Assembly: GCF_902499125.1 (NCBI RefSeq)
Contig: NZ_CABVPX010000052.1
Coordinates: 1-36,523, forward strand
DNA from: Burkholderia arboris
GTDB taxonomy: Bacteria > Pseudomonadota > Gammaproteobacteria > Burkholderiales > Burkholderiaceae
Reading direction: 5' to 3'
DNA length: 36,523 nt
This document shows positions 1-8,567 of the stretch, piece after piece; the first letter of the stretch is position 1; each line of letters opens with the position of its first letter. A model generated the notes under the pieces. That model saw nothing but the letters and a program-made list of their open reading frames with translations. It did not search any database and was not told where the DNA came from. The position numbers were made by a program, and so were the translations under genes.

Positions 1-187
1 CCGGACCTCAACAGCACCGCTTCCCTTCCCTCCCGCGCTGCGTTTCCGTTAGCGCGAAAGAGGCGTGATTCTATGCACCTCACGCCGTTCGCGCAAGCCC
101 CTTTGTGAAGAAATTTGAAAAAGCCCCCGTGCGCTCACGCGCACGGGGGCTTGGGGCTCGGCCGACGCTGATCCCACCGCGAGCGGT
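1..187. other. Non-coding left edge
   Basis: No convincing gene was seen here on either strand. The long minus-strand open frame that crosses this stretch has the low-complexity Arg-rich character of a shadow of the plus-strand gene that follows. The stretch contains one strong hairpin, listed separately. Confidence 0.5.
116..152 (-). terminator. Rho-independent terminator hairpin
   Basis: A 14-bp perfect stem (121-134 with 139-152) encloses a 4-base TCAC loop. The plus strand has an A run before the stem and no T run after it, so the element has the form of a terminator for leftward (minus-strand) transcription. No minus-strand gene ends directly before it; the nearest is the DUF429 gene ending at 919. 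Confidence 0.6.
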
Positions 188-232
188 TCTCTATAGATAT
201 GACGTATGCCCGTCTTGCCACCTATATAGAGA
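188..232 (+). promoter_or_regulatory. AT-rich inverted repeat, probable promoter/operator
   Basis: TCTCTATA at 188-195 is matched by TATAGAGA at 225-232, an 8-bp inverted repeat with a 29-base spacer. It stands out as AT-rich in a very GC-rich background. TATAGAT at 192-198 could serve as a -10 box for the downstream small gene; I see no good -35 box. If transcription starts near 205, the in-frame ATG at 199 cannot be the start codon. Confidence 0.35.
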
Positions 233-306
233 GGGCGGCGAAACGGACAAGGAACCCGGCGCTGTCGAGTATCATGCCGCGACCGAACCACGCACTCATA
301 TCGACG

Positions 307-744
307 ATGGACAGCACGACTCAACCCGGCGACGCCGATCTTCGCGACGAATACGCGGCGCTGCGCGAACGCGCCATCCTGCTGGAAGAACAGACGCCAC
401 CGCTGCTTCAGCGCATCTCGGATGTACTGCCGCGGATCAGCGGCGAATCCGAACTGGCGGACGAGCACCGCGAACGGCTCGTCGGCGCGCGCAATGCGGC
501 GATGGTCTCGATCGAGAACTATCAGCAGGCGATCCCCTTCCTGCAGACGGCCGATTCGATCATCGAGCAACTCGACAAGACGCCCGAGCGCGATGAAGAC
601 ATCGAGTGGCGTGAATCGCTGCTGCAACGGCTCGACGAGCTGATCGACGTCGCCGTCGTGATGATCAACGATGCGGAAGACTACTTCGATCAGGCGCAAG
701 CCTGCGACCTGGCCAACGTACCGAAGTCCATCCTCGAGGATTGA
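307..744 (+). CDS. Conserved hypothetical acidic helical protein
   Basis: This gene encodes 145 residues from the ATG at 307. The product is rich in Glu, Asp and Leu, has no signal peptide or membrane segment, and reads as a mostly alpha-helical, possibly coiled-coil soluble protein. I do not recognise the family. In-frame ATGs also occur at 199 and 274. None of the three has a clear Shine-Dalgarno sequence. I chose 307 because the product becomes strongly acidic and ordered from there and because the putative promoter overlaps the codon at 199. It converges on the minus-strand DUF429 gene and does not share an operon with any neighbour in the window. The gene call is fairly sure, the start is uncertain, and no function can be assigned. 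Confidence 0.7.
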   Translation: MDSTTQPGDADLRDEYAALRERAILLEEQTPPLLQRISDVLPRISGESELADEHRERLVGARNAAMVSIENYQQAIPFLQTADSIIEQLDKTPERDEDIEWRESLLQRLDELIDVAVVMINDAEDYFDQAQACDLANVPKSILED

Positions 745-918
745 GCGGCGCTGCCCGGGATTGCCTGGTGCGCCGGCTTCATGTCGTGCGCACCGGCAAG
801 CCTGATGTTTGTCGGCCGACACTCGACATCTGACGCCACCGGCGCCAGGAAGACCGAACCTCTCCCGCAAAAGCTCACCTTGCCGTGACAACTGCCCCGC
901 AGTCGCCACGTGCCATCG

Positions 919-1605
919 CTACGGCGAGTCGAGCACGATCGCCTCGCTGACGATCGGCACGCGGATGTAGCCGCCCTCCGTATCGCCATACGCATGTGCG
1001 TTCCCGTCGATCACGTATTGCGCGGTCAACGCGCACAGGGTCGCGTCTCGCGCATCGACGGAGCGCAGCGTCGACACATCGATCCCCAATCGCTCCAGCA
1101 ATTGCAGGCGCTGCGTACGCTTCAGCTTCGCCGACGCCACCGCCTTGCCCAGCATCGCGCAGGTAATCGCGTACGGATAGGTCTCGAAACTCGCACGGCC
1201 ACCCGCATAGTGCGCGCCCGTCAGCAACGGATAGGTGTCCGCGAGCGCGCGGTACACGCGCTCGCCGATGAACATCCAGTCGAAGAAGCCCGACGTGCTT
1301 GTGACGGCCTGCTCCCGCGACGGCGTCGGAAAGCACGAGATCCGTTCGCGCGCGAGCGCCTGTTCGGCCGCCCGGCGACCGGTGCCCGTCCACCACACGC
1401 TCGGTGCGTCGACGCCGACGGCCACGACGTCATGGGCGACGCACAGCGCGGGCACCGCCTCCGGCGCAATCCGCGCTTCGCGGCAAACGACCGTCGCCCC
1501 GCGCAGGATCACGAGATCGCACAGCTTCTTGTCGCCCCCGACGTCGACGCCCGCCACCGCGGGTACTGGCCGCTCGGCGGATTCGACGGGTCGGGTCGCT
1601 GCCAT
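919..1605 (-). CDS. DUF429 family protein (RNase H-like fold)
   Basis: The 228-residue product has the start typical of DUF429 proteins: a first strand GVDVGGDKK near residue 20 with acidic residues positioned as in RNase H-like nucleases, then VGVDAPSVWW near residue 65 and a conserved FETYPYA near residue 140. DUF429 proteins are predicted nucleases whose substrate is not established. The ATG at 1605 has a GAGG ribosome binding site. It begins 9 bases after the alarmone hydrolase gene ends, so the two are very likely co-transcribed and perhaps translationally coupled. It is the last gene of the leftward group. The family call is good; the biochemical activity is inference. Confidence 0.75.
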   Translation of the reverse strand: MAATRPVESAERPVPAVAGVDVGGDKKLCDLVILRGATVVCREARIAPEAVPALCVAHDVVAVGVDAPSVWWTGTGRRAAEQALARERISCFPTPSREQAVTSTSGFFDWMFIGERVYRALADTYPLLTGAHYAGGRASFETYPYAITCAMLGKAVASAKLKRTQRLQLLERLGIDVSTLRSVDARDATLCALTAQYVIDGNAHAYGDTEGGYIRVPIVSEAIVLDSP

Positions 1606-1614
1606 GCGGAAACC

Positions 1615-2139
1615 TCAGTCCGCCGGCCGTGCCGCGTACGCGGTGTCGAAGATCGCCTCGAGGCCGGGATGGACGCCGCGCATCGGGTCGACGACCGACT
1701 TCGCCCAGTCGAAATACGCCTGCTTGCGCTCGAGCGGCCAGTCCGCGGGCGGATGCTGCGCGATGTCGCGCAGGTTGCAGATCTTGTCGGCCAGCTTCAC
1801 GAGCTTCGCGCGACGGCTGATGGTGGCCGCATGCTCGACCTGCAGACGCTTGCGCTCTTCCTTCGGCAACGACTTGTCGTCGGTGACTTCCATCACGATG
1901 TCCGCCACGTCCTTGCCGAACAGCCGCAGCAGCTCCTGCTCGGTCGTCTCCGTATCCTCGACCGTGTCGTGCAGCACGGCCGCGACGATCACACGCTCGT
2001 CCTCGACGCCGGCCTCGTTGGCCAGCACGTCGGCGAGTGCGATCGGATGATTGATGTACGGCGACGCCTCTTCGTCCTTGCGACGCTGATTGCGATGCTT
2101 GTCCGCCGCGAACGCGATGGCGGCTACCAGCTTTTTCAT
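1615..2139 (-). CDS. MESH1-type small alarmone hydrolase, (p)ppGpp 3'-pyrophosphohydrolase
   Basis: The 174-residue protein is a single HD domain that follows the MESH1/SpoT hydrolase pattern throughout. It has QRRK then YINHP with H31, the HD pair H57-D58 in LHDTVEDT with E61 and D62, VTDDKSLPK, and D118 in KLADKICNLRD. These match the Mn-binding and catalytic positions of human MESH1 with a constant offset of 4. There is no synthetase, TGS or ACT domain, so it should remove the 3'-pyrophosphate of ppGpp or pppGpp (or act on NADPH, as reported for animal MESH1) without making alarmone. The ATG at 2139 has a GAGGGGA ribosome binding site. It lies 111 bases after the YhaN-like gene and 9 bases before the DUF429 gene. 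Confidence 0.88.
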   Translation of the reverse strand: MKKLVAAIAFAADKHRNQRRKDEEASPYINHPIALADVLANEAGVEDERVIVAAVLHDTVEDTETTEQELLRLFGKDVADIVMEVTDDKSLPKEERKRLQVEHAATISRRAKLVKLADKICNLRDIAQHPPADWPLERKQAYFDWAKSVVDPMRGVHPGLEAIFDTAYAARPAD

Positions 2140-2250
2140 ATTTTCCCCTCGTGTGGCCAGACCCGCGACCGGTTGACCCGGCCGCGTGCGTTTCGGAACC
2201 GCTCATACTACCTGTACGCGATGCCCCCTCCCGCGTGCCGGCATCCCGCC

Positions 2251-5200
2251 TCACGCGCCGGCCGGCGCGCGCTGCAACTCGACCACGTTGACCCGCGCGC
2301 CGAAGACGTCCCTCACGAGCGGCAGCAGGTGGTCGTGGTGCGTCAGGAACAGCACCTGGGTGCGCGTCGACAGATCGCGCAGCGCGTCGAGCCCGGCCTT
2401 CGCGCGCGCGTCGTCGAAATTGATGAACAGATCGTCGGCGACGAACGGCAGCGCGGTCCGGCTGCCGAGCTGCAGCTCCAGCGCCGCGATGCGCAGCGCG
2501 AGGAACAACTGATCGCGCGTGCCTTCACTCAATCCCGCGACCTCGACCGACACGCCCTTCGTGCGCCGTGCATACAGCGCGGGCGGCGTCCGTTCGGTAT
2601 CGACGGTCAGCTTCGCGAATTCGCCCAGCGTGAGCCCCGCGAAAATCTCGCCCGCGCGCCGGAGCATCGGCCCCTGCTTCTGGTCGCGATAGCGATCCGT
2701 CGCCCACTTCAGCAAGCGGCTCGCAGTGGCCGCCTCCAGATACTGTTCGGCCGCATCGCCCATCGCCGCCAGTGCTTCCTGCCGCTTCGACTCGGCAACG
2801 GCTGCGTTCGCCTGGCCGTCGATCGCGCCGAATGCCTGGTCGGCCACGACCTGCTGCTGCGACAGCTCGTTCAGCCGCCTGCCGACATCGCCGAGAGACT
2901 GCTTCACCGCTTCGAGATGCGCCGGCACGTCGGCAATGTCCTGCTCCGCGACTTCTACTTCCACGGCGGACCGGGACAGCCCGTCGCCGTCGCGCACCAG
3001 CGCTTCGTGCGCGGCATCGACCGCCTGCCGAAGCTGGCGCTGACGATCCGAGCGCTCGGCGAGAGGCAGCGCCGCGTCGATCGAAGCGACGCCGGCCAGT
3101 TGCAGCAGCGGCTGGATACGGGCATCGGCCCCGGCCACCGCGGCGGCCGCGTCCGCGACCTTGCCGTCGGCCTGCCGCACGGCCTCGTCGGCACGACCGA
3201 TCGCACGCGCGAGTTCCCTGGCGGCCGCGAGGCGCATCGTCAACCGTCGCGCCACGTCCGGCCAGTCGCCGCCGGCAAGCCATTCCGGCGCGAGCGCTTC
3301 GGCAAGGCGCCGCGCGCCAGCCTCAAGCGCGGCCAACTCCGCGCGAATCGCGGCGATCCGGTTGCGCGGCGCATCGGCATCGGCCAGCTCGGCCGTCACT
3401 GCATTCGCGAGCCCGAGCGCCCCCTCCGCCGCGGCCAGCGTCGTCGCGCTCGCGGACAGTTTCGCGTCGGCCAGCGCGTCGCGCCATTGTGCCTGCCATG
3501 CATCGTAGGCCGCCTGTGCGTGACCGGCCCGCGATTGCGCCGTCGCGCATCCGCGTTCGGCTTCCCGCGCGCGATCGTCGAGACTGTCCTTCTGCGCGAT
3601 CGCTTTCTCGGCCAACTGCACGAAAGTCTCGGCGATCGCGACGAGCGCCGCCAGCCCGTCCGACTCGCCGCCGCGCGATACCGGACGCAGTGCCGCGCGC
3701 AGCGCGGCTTCCGCGCCGGCCCGTGCAGCGCGAATCGTGTCGAATTCGCGGCGCTGACGGTCAAGATCGGCCTGTGCAGCAAACACCGTTTCGCGCTTCG
3801 CGAGCCAGTCACCCATCGCCGCCAGCGGCATGCCGGGCACCGCGGCCGTCGTTGCAAGCGCGGCCCACGCGTCGCGATGCGCCGTCAGTTCGCGTTCGCG
3901 TTCGTCCAGTGCGGCCTTCCTGCGTGCCACGCCCGCACGCGCGGATTCGACCTGCTGACGCAGCGATTGCAGCGTCGCGGCCGCCTGCGTGGCGCCGAGC
4001 TGCGCATCGACGAGTTCGTCAGCGAGACGAATCGCGTCGTCGACTGCCGGTGCGCCGATTGCGAGATCAACCGCGCCACTGCGGATGTCTCCCCACGCGC
4101 CGTCGCGACGCGCGCGCGCCGCCAGCACGTCGGCGGTCGTAACGACCTTGTGGTTCTCCGCGAAATGCTTCTCCTGCAGTTCGAGCCGCTCGAGCTCTTC
4201 GAGCGCACCGTCGCGCGCTTCGCGCGCGGCAGCTGTCGCGCTTGCGCGTTCGCTGTCTTCCTTGAGCAGCGTGCCGAGCCGCGCCGCTGACGGCACGTCG
4301 AGTGCGCGCAGCGCGTCGACCGGCATGCGCCACTGGCCGAGCGCATCGAGCGCGCCGGACAGCACGCGTTCGGCGGCCGCGATTTCATGCGCCAGCGCCT
4401 GCTCGCGCTGGCCGCTATTGCGAAAGCCTTGCGCATCGGCCAGCGCCGCGCGCAGCGCTTCCGGCACGTCGACGGTCGACAGGCGCGCCTGTTGCTCCTG
4501 CACCTGCGCCAGCTCGCGCGTACGTTCGTCGAGCGATTCGCGCGCGCCGGCGAGCGCCTGATGCAGCGCGCCGTGCTCGCGCAGCAGGTTCGCGACGGTC
4601 TTCAGCGACAGCGCCGTCGGCAACGACGCGCGCAGCGATGCTTCGTCCGTCGGCCAGTCGAGCTGGGCGGCTGCCGACGACGCGGCGGACAGGTGCCGCT
4701 CGACGTCCGCACCGAGCAGCAGCAGATCCTGCGCGTGATTCATGCACGCGCCGCGCAGGCGATCGAGCGCTTCGATATCGGCTTCCAGCGCCAGCGTGTC
4801 GGCGTCCGCGTCGATCGCATCGCGCGCCTGCCGTTTCGCGAGCAGGTCCGCGCGCCGTTCTTCGAGCACCTTCTGCTCGGCCGCGAGATCGCCCTGTGCC
4901 TTCAGCAGATCCGCATACGCAGTCGGCGGCAACTCGACGACTGCGCCGAGTTCGGCCAGCGCCGCATCCTTGACCGTCAGCTCCTTCAGGTACGGCGCGA
5001 GCCGCCGCACGCGCTCGAGCTTCGAGCGCAGCGTTTCGAGCCGGCGCTGTTCCGCACGCGCCTGCTCGATCTGCTGTTCGACCGCTTCGCGCGCGTCCTT
5101 GCGATCGACCCAGTCGCGCGTGCGCACCTGGACCATCTTCAGTTCGGTCACGGCTTCGTTGAACGACGTTTCGGCCAGCGCAAACGCGCTGCCGCTCCGG

Positions 5201-5721
5201 CGCGGCGCCCACAGCTCGACCGAACGCGCGTCGAGTTCCTCACGCACCGGCCCAAGGCTGCCGACACCGGCGGCCGATTCGAACAGCACCTGCCCGAGCT
5301 TGTCGGATGCATCGAGAATGCTCCGGCCGCCGTCGACCAGCCGCCCGTGATCGAGCCCGAACATCTGCTCGAAGAACTCGCGCGTCGCGCCGTCGAGAAT
5401 GGCCGCCAGGTAGTCGTCGGGCAGCTTGTCGTCGGCCGGCGTGCGCAATGGACTGCGCCCGCGCGCGCGGTGGAACGCGAGTTCGCCCGCGCCGCTCTCC
5501 AGCACGCCGCCGATCCGCAACTCGGGCGTGCTGTGCAGGAAATCGAGCGGCGTCTGCAGCTTCATCCCGAACAGCAACTCGGACACGGCCGTGCGGATCG
5601 TCGACTTGCCGGCCTCGTTCGGCCCGACGATCACATGAAAATCCTCGCCGGCCGACGGGAACCGCAGCGTCTCGTCGGTGAACTTGCCGTACTTGATCAG
5701 ATCGAGCTGGCTGATGCGCAT
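2251..5721 (-). CDS. SbcC/YhaN-like SMC-type ATPase
   Basis: The 1156-residue protein is built like SbcC/Rad50 proteins of the YhaN type. The N-terminal ATPase half has a Walker A GPNEAGKS at residues 33-40. A long Ala/Glu/Arg-rich coiled-coil middle follows. The C-terminal half has an ABC signature LSEGTRDQLFLALRIA, a Walker B LPFVADDLF and a switch histidine LTHHDH. I see no CxxC zinc hook at the centre of the coiled coil, which also points to YhaN and away from classical SbcC. The partner nuclease gene lies just upstream with only 3 bases between its stop and this ATG, and a G-rich ribosome binding site lies inside that gene's end. The pair should act on DNA ends or hairpins in repair. Co-expression and complex formation are inferred from this arrangement. 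Confidence 0.87.
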   Translation of the reverse strand: MRISQLDLIKYGKFTDETLRFPSAGEDFHVIVGPNEAGKSTIRTAVSELLFGMKLQTPLDFLHSTPELRIGGVLESGAGELAFHRARGRSPLRTPADDKLPDDYLAAILDGATREFFEQMFGLDHGRLVDGGRSILDASDKLGQVLFESAAGVGSLGPVREELDARSVELWAPRRSGSAFALAETSFNEAVTELKMVQVRTRDWVDRKDAREAVEQQIEQARAEQRRLETLRSKLERVRRLAPYLKELTVKDAALAELGAVVELPPTAYADLLKAQGDLAAEQKVLEERRADLLAKRQARDAIDADADTLALEADIEALDRLRGACMNHAQDLLLLGADVERHLSAASSAAAQLDWPTDEASLRASLPTALSLKTVANLLREHGALHQALAGARESLDERTRELAQVQEQQARLSTVDVPEALRAALADAQGFRNSGQREQALAHEIAAAERVLSGALDALGQWRMPVDALRALDVPSAARLGTLLKEDSERASATAAAREARDGALEELERLELQEKHFAENHKVVTTADVLAARARRDGAWGDIRSGAVDLAIGAPAVDDAIRLADELVDAQLGATQAAATLQSLRQQVESARAGVARRKAALDERERELTAHRDAWAALATTAAVPGMPLAAMGDWLAKRETVFAAQADLDRQRREFDTIRAARAGAEAALRAALRPVSRGGESDGLAALVAIAETFVQLAEKAIAQKDSLDDRAREAERGCATAQSRAGHAQAAYDAWQAQWRDALADAKLSASATTLAAAEGALGLANAVTAELADADAPRNRIAAIRAELAALEAGARRLAEALAPEWLAGGDWPDVARRLTMRLAAARELARAIGRADEAVRQADGKVADAAAAVAGADARIQPLLQLAGVASIDAALPLAERSDRQRQLRQAVDAAHEALVRDGDGLSRSAVEVEVAEQDIADVPAHLEAVKQSLGDVGRRLNELSQQQVVADQAFGAIDGQANAAVAESKRQEALAAMGDAAEQYLEAATASRLLKWATDRYRDQKQGPMLRRAGEIFAGLTLGEFAKLTVDTERTPPALYARRTKGVSVEVAGLSEGTRDQLFLALRIAALELQLGSRTALPFVADDLFINFDDARAKAGLDALRDLSTRTQVLFLTHHDHLLPLVRDVFGARVNVVELQRAPAGA

Positions 5722-5724
5722 CGC

Positions 5725-6975
5725 TTATTCCCCCCTCGCCAGCCGCGCGAGCAGTTCAGGCCCGACCTGCTCGACCAGCGCCGTCAGCTCGCCCGCCCGC
5801 GCCATCGTCAGCAACGGCACGTCCTCCTTCACGTCGCTGCGGACCTTGCCGACGAACGGCTTCAGGTCGCGTTCGAGCAACGCGAGGAAATCCGGATCGT
5901 GCGCGGCATCGGCCAGGATCTGCTTCAGGTCCTCCAGCGCTTCGAGCGGCTCGCTTTCGCCCGGCTGATGATCGGCGGCGGACGTCGCGAGCCGGACCTT
6001 CTCGAGCCACAGCCGCTCGTTGCCGATGATGCCGATCTGGTTCAGCACTTCCGCGCGCAACTGCGGCGCGCGACCGAAAAAGAGTCCGTGTGCAGGCGTG
6101 CGCCCCGTGACCGTCACGCGCACCGCGCGCGGCACGTGGCCGTCGACGGTCAAAAGCGCTTCCAGCGCCTGGCCGATCTTTCTCGACAGATCGGCAACCG
6201 ACAGGCAGTCGGATGCATCGACCGTCACGGCCTCCCAGCGCAGCACGTCGAGATACAGGCGCTCGACCTGCGTGCGGCCTTGCTCGACCGTCACGAGTAC
6301 CGCGCCGCGGCGGCCCGTCTCGCGGATATGGCGCCCCTGCAGGTTGCCGGGAAACACGACGGTGGACGGCCCCGTCCATTGCTGGAACTCATGCACGTGG
6401 CCGAGTGCCCAGTAGTCGTAGCCTTTCGCGTGCAGTTCGGCCAGCGTGCACGGCGCATAGTTCGCGTGCGCGGCGTAGCCTTCGAGCGCCGTGTGCAGCA
6501 CGCCGATGTTGTAGTAGCCGGGTACCGGATCCGGATAGCCGATCGCGAGATTGTCGACGACGGCCTTGTCCTTGAAGCTCTGCCCGTGCAGCGCGACGTC
6601 GAATTCGGGCAGCCTGACGGTTTCCGGCTTGCGGTGGCCGAACACGGTGACGTTGTCCGGCAACGTCAGCTTCTTCGTCATCTCGCTTTCGGCATCGTGG
6701 TTGCCGCCGAGCACGAACGCGCGGATGCCGGCCTTGCGCAGCCGCCCCATCTGCTGGCCGAAGAAGATGCCCGTGTTGTGGTCCTTCCAGTCGCCGTCGT
6801 ACAGGTCGCCGGCGATCACGAGAAACGCGACTTCCTCTTCGATCGCACGATCCACGAGTTGCCGCAGCGCCTCGCGCGACGCGTTGCGCAACTGTGCGGC
6901 CGGCGCATCGGGATACGCGCTCAGGCCGTGCAACGGGCTGTCAAGGTGAATGTCTGCGGCGTGGATGAACTTCAC
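5725..6975 (-). CDS. SbcD/YhaO-like DNA repair exonuclease (metallophosphoesterase)
   Basis: The 416-residue protein has the phosphoesterase motifs of SbcD/Mre11 nucleases: D8-x-H10 in AADIHLDSPL, D57 in AGDLYDGDW, N92-H93 in GGNHDAE, and a later ALGHVHEFQ carrying further metal ligands. The C-terminal region is the capping domain found in the YhaO branch. It should be a Mn-dependent nuclease that works with the ATPase encoded directly downstream. Translation starts at a GTG (6975) with an AGAGGAA ribosome binding site. It is the first gene of the leftward group, so the promoter should lie between 6976 and about 7030, just after the CbrC-like remnant, unless the group is read through from further right. 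Confidence 0.88.
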   Translation of the reverse strand: MKFIHAADIHLDSPLHGLSAYPDAPAAQLRNASREALRQLVDRAIEEEVAFLVIAGDLYDGDWKDHNTGIFFGQQMGRLRKAGIRAFVLGGNHDAESEMTKKLTLPDNVTVFGHRKPETVRLPEFDVALHGQSFKDKAVVDNLAIGYPDPVPGYYNIGVLHTALEGYAAHANYAPCTLAELHAKGYDYWALGHVHEFQQWTGPSTVVFPGNLQGRHIRETGRRGAVLVTVEQGRTQVERLYLDVLRWEAVTVDASDCLSVADLSRKIGQALEALLTVDGHVPRAVRVTVTGRTPAHGLFFGRAPQLRAEVLNQIGIIGNERLWLEKVRLATSAADHQPGESEPLEALEDLKQILADAAHDPDFLALLERDLKPFVGKVRSDVKEDVPLLTMARAGELTALVEQVGPELLARLARGE

Positions 6976-7030
6976 GAAGATTCCTCTGTTTCATGGCGAA
7001 CGGGCATCGCCGCCCGCACGAGCCCGGCCG

Positions 7031-7210
7031 TCAATCGCAATCCGGGTAGCCGCCGGGTTCGCCGCAATGGATGCAGCGAAACACGTACGCGGCCGGCGAG
7101 CCGTCCTTGTCGAGCGCGGCGAGAAAGCGTTCCCACGGGGGCGCGCCGGACCGGATCACGCTGCCCGGTGCGAGCGGGTCGGGATGGTACCTGAAAGCGG
7201 GTAACGACAT
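7031..7210 (-). pseudogene. CbrC/UPF0167-like gene with an internal deletion
   Basis: The frame encodes 59 residues from an ATG with a good GGAGAA ribosome binding site. Residues 1-20 (SLPAFRYHPDPLAPGS) match the start of CbrC/UPF0167 proteins. Residues 25-59 (WERFLAALDKDGSP, then FRCIHCG and a final YPDCD) match their extreme C-terminus. Full-length members are about 170-230 residues, and the Cys-rich and catalytic-looking middle is absent. The reading frame is kept across the junction, so this is an in-frame internal deletion. It may be a dead remnant or a translated micro-protein; one CxxC pair remains. The identification depends on my memory of the family pattern. Confidence 0.6.
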
Positions 7211-7546
7211 GAGGTTCTCCGTCGGTCCGGATGGCGGGGAAGCACGGGATACGGACACGAACCGCCATTGTGCCGCAGCACGATCGCGCGACAGCGGAAC
7301 CTCGTCTCCGACAGCCGGACCGGTCGTGAAACGAACGCCACGCGGCGTCACGCTGCCGCGCGCGAGATGCGCCACCGGACGTCGGTGTCGAGCTGGCGTC
7401 GCGCCACGCGATCGCTCGACAACGCGATTGCGCAGCGGATCCGGTTCGGGCAAAACGGCGTCGGGACGGCGCTGAACGGGCAGCGGGAAACGCGCAGGAT
7501 CACCCTGCGCGCGTCGCGATGCACGCGGATGCCCGGCTACGTGCCC
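7211..7546. other. Intergenic stretch of about 335 bases
   Basis: Several short open frames cross this region on both strands but none has a convincing protein character or ribosome binding site. One 8-bp hairpin near 7491-7511 is listed separately. Nothing else was recognised. Confidence 0.4.
7491..7511 (-). terminator. Possible terminator after the lipoprotein gene
   Basis: CGCGCAGG (7491-7498) pairs perfectly with CCTGCGCG (7504-7511) around a 5-base loop, 35 bases past the stop of the minus-strand lipoprotein gene. On the minus strand it is followed only by a short TTTCCC, so termination strength is doubtful. Confidence 0.4.
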
Positions 7547-8317
7547 TCACTCGCCGCGCGGGACGGGCGGCGGCGCAAAGCCGTTGTCGTTGCCCGGGAA
7601 CGGATTCGCATTGCGGCGCAGCGCTTCCTCTTCGTTGTCCTTCTGCGCGAACAGCGCGACGCCGATCACGCCGACATTCGCGGCGTCGCCGTACTTCGAG
7701 TTCGCGACATAGCTGTCGGGCACCGCTGCGAAACGGAACGCAGCGACTTCGTCGCGGCTCTTGCGGAAGCCCTCGATCGTCAGCGTGCGGCCCGGATACA
7801 GCACGTAGCCACCGTTCGTGTAGCTGCCCGGGCGCCCCGACAGCACGTCGAGCCCGTCGACCGTCGACACGACTTCGAACGCGCGGCGCCCCTGGTTGCG
7901 CAACACGATGAGGTAACGCGAACCCTCGACGCCTGCCATGTGCCAGCGGCCATTGCTGCGCGCAAGACGCAGCGGCGCGCCCTTTTCGTCGGTAAACGAC
8001 AGCGCGATGTCGCCGTTCGCGAGTGCGACGCGGGTCGGCAGCCGGCGAACCTGCGACGCGGGAAGATGGCCGGGCAGCACATCGTTGTAGTAGACCGACG
8101 CGAGATCCGTCGGCTTCGCCGGATCCGCGCGTTCGAAGTCGACCTGCCGGGTTTCGGATCGCACCGACTCGCCCCACGCGGTACCGAGCCCGCGGCGTTC
8201 GCTGGCATCCGGTGCGGGAGCGGACGCGGCGGTACTGGCCGACGGCGGGGGCGGCGCCGCGCAGGCGGCCAGCCAGAGTGCGCAGGCGAGCGCGAGAAGA
8301 CGGAACAGGATGGTCAT
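7547..8317 (-). CDS. Putative lipoprotein, function unknown
   Basis: The product is 256 residues. The N-terminus is a lipoprotein signal peptide with lipobox LAAC at residues 16-19, so C19 should be lipidated after cleavage. A Pro/Ser/Ala-rich tether of about 25 residues follows, then a beta-rich globular domain. I do not recognise a catalytic motif. The segment from about residue 75 to 215 alternates polar and hydrophobic residues as in immunoglobulin-like or chaperone-like beta folds. The ATG at 8317 was chosen because it places the lipobox at the usual distance; the longer open frame upstream has no signal-like sequence. A GAGG lies about 12 bases upstream. It is flanked by hairpins and appears monocistronic. 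Confidence 0.78.
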   Translation of the reverse strand: MTILFRLLALACALWLAACAAPPPPSASTAASAPAPDASERRGLGTAWGESVRSETRQVDFERADPAKPTDLASVYYNDVLPGHLPASQVRRLPTRVALANGDIALSFTDEKGAPLRLARSNGRWHMAGVEGSRYLIVLRNQGRRAFEVVSTVDGLDVLSGRPGSYTNGGYVLYPGRTLTIEGFRKSRDEVAAFRFAAVPDSYVANSKYGDAANVGVIGVALFAQKDNEEEALRRNANPFPGNDNGFAPPPVPRGE

Positions 8318-8512
8318 GACGTGATGCCTCGGAATGTTATCGGACCGCGCCGGGCAAGCCGGAACGGTGCTTTTTGTGTCGTCTGTCGTCACGATGTCGA
8401 TCGGACATGCTGGCCCGGATCGGCCGGCGCCGTCATTGCGGCGGCCCGGCGGCCGGGAGCCCTGCTATTTAAGCATGGCGCGCGGGCATTGGGCAGGGGC
8501 CACGCGCACCCA

Positions 8513-8546
8513 TAAAAAAACCCGGCCCGCATCGAAGCGGGCCGGG
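8513..8546 (-). terminator. Rho-independent terminator of the Gly/Ala-rich secreted protein gene
   Basis: A 10-bp perfect GC stem (8521-8530 with 8537-8546) is flanked on the left by seven A residues, which is a T7 tract on the minus strand. It lies 21 bases past the stop of the minus-strand gene 8568-9110. Confidence 0.88.
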
Positions 8547-8567
8547 TCCTGGCGGGATGGGTGTCGC

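Noticed and set aside
810..821. Perfect 12-base palindrome between the first gene and the DUF429 gene
   Set aside because: It has no loop or T run, so it is not a terminator, and a single short palindrome in GC-rich DNA can occur by chance.
49..909. Minus-strand 286-codon frame at the left edge
   Set aside because: It is antisense to the small acidic gene, has the amino-acid composition of a shadow frame and shows no ribosome binding site.
910..4290. Very long plus-strand open frame (1126 codons) opposite the DUF429, alarmone hydrolase and YhaN genes
   Set aside because: It crosses several real genes antisense, is Arg-rich and low in hydrophobic order, and shows no domain. It is a high-GC shadow frame.
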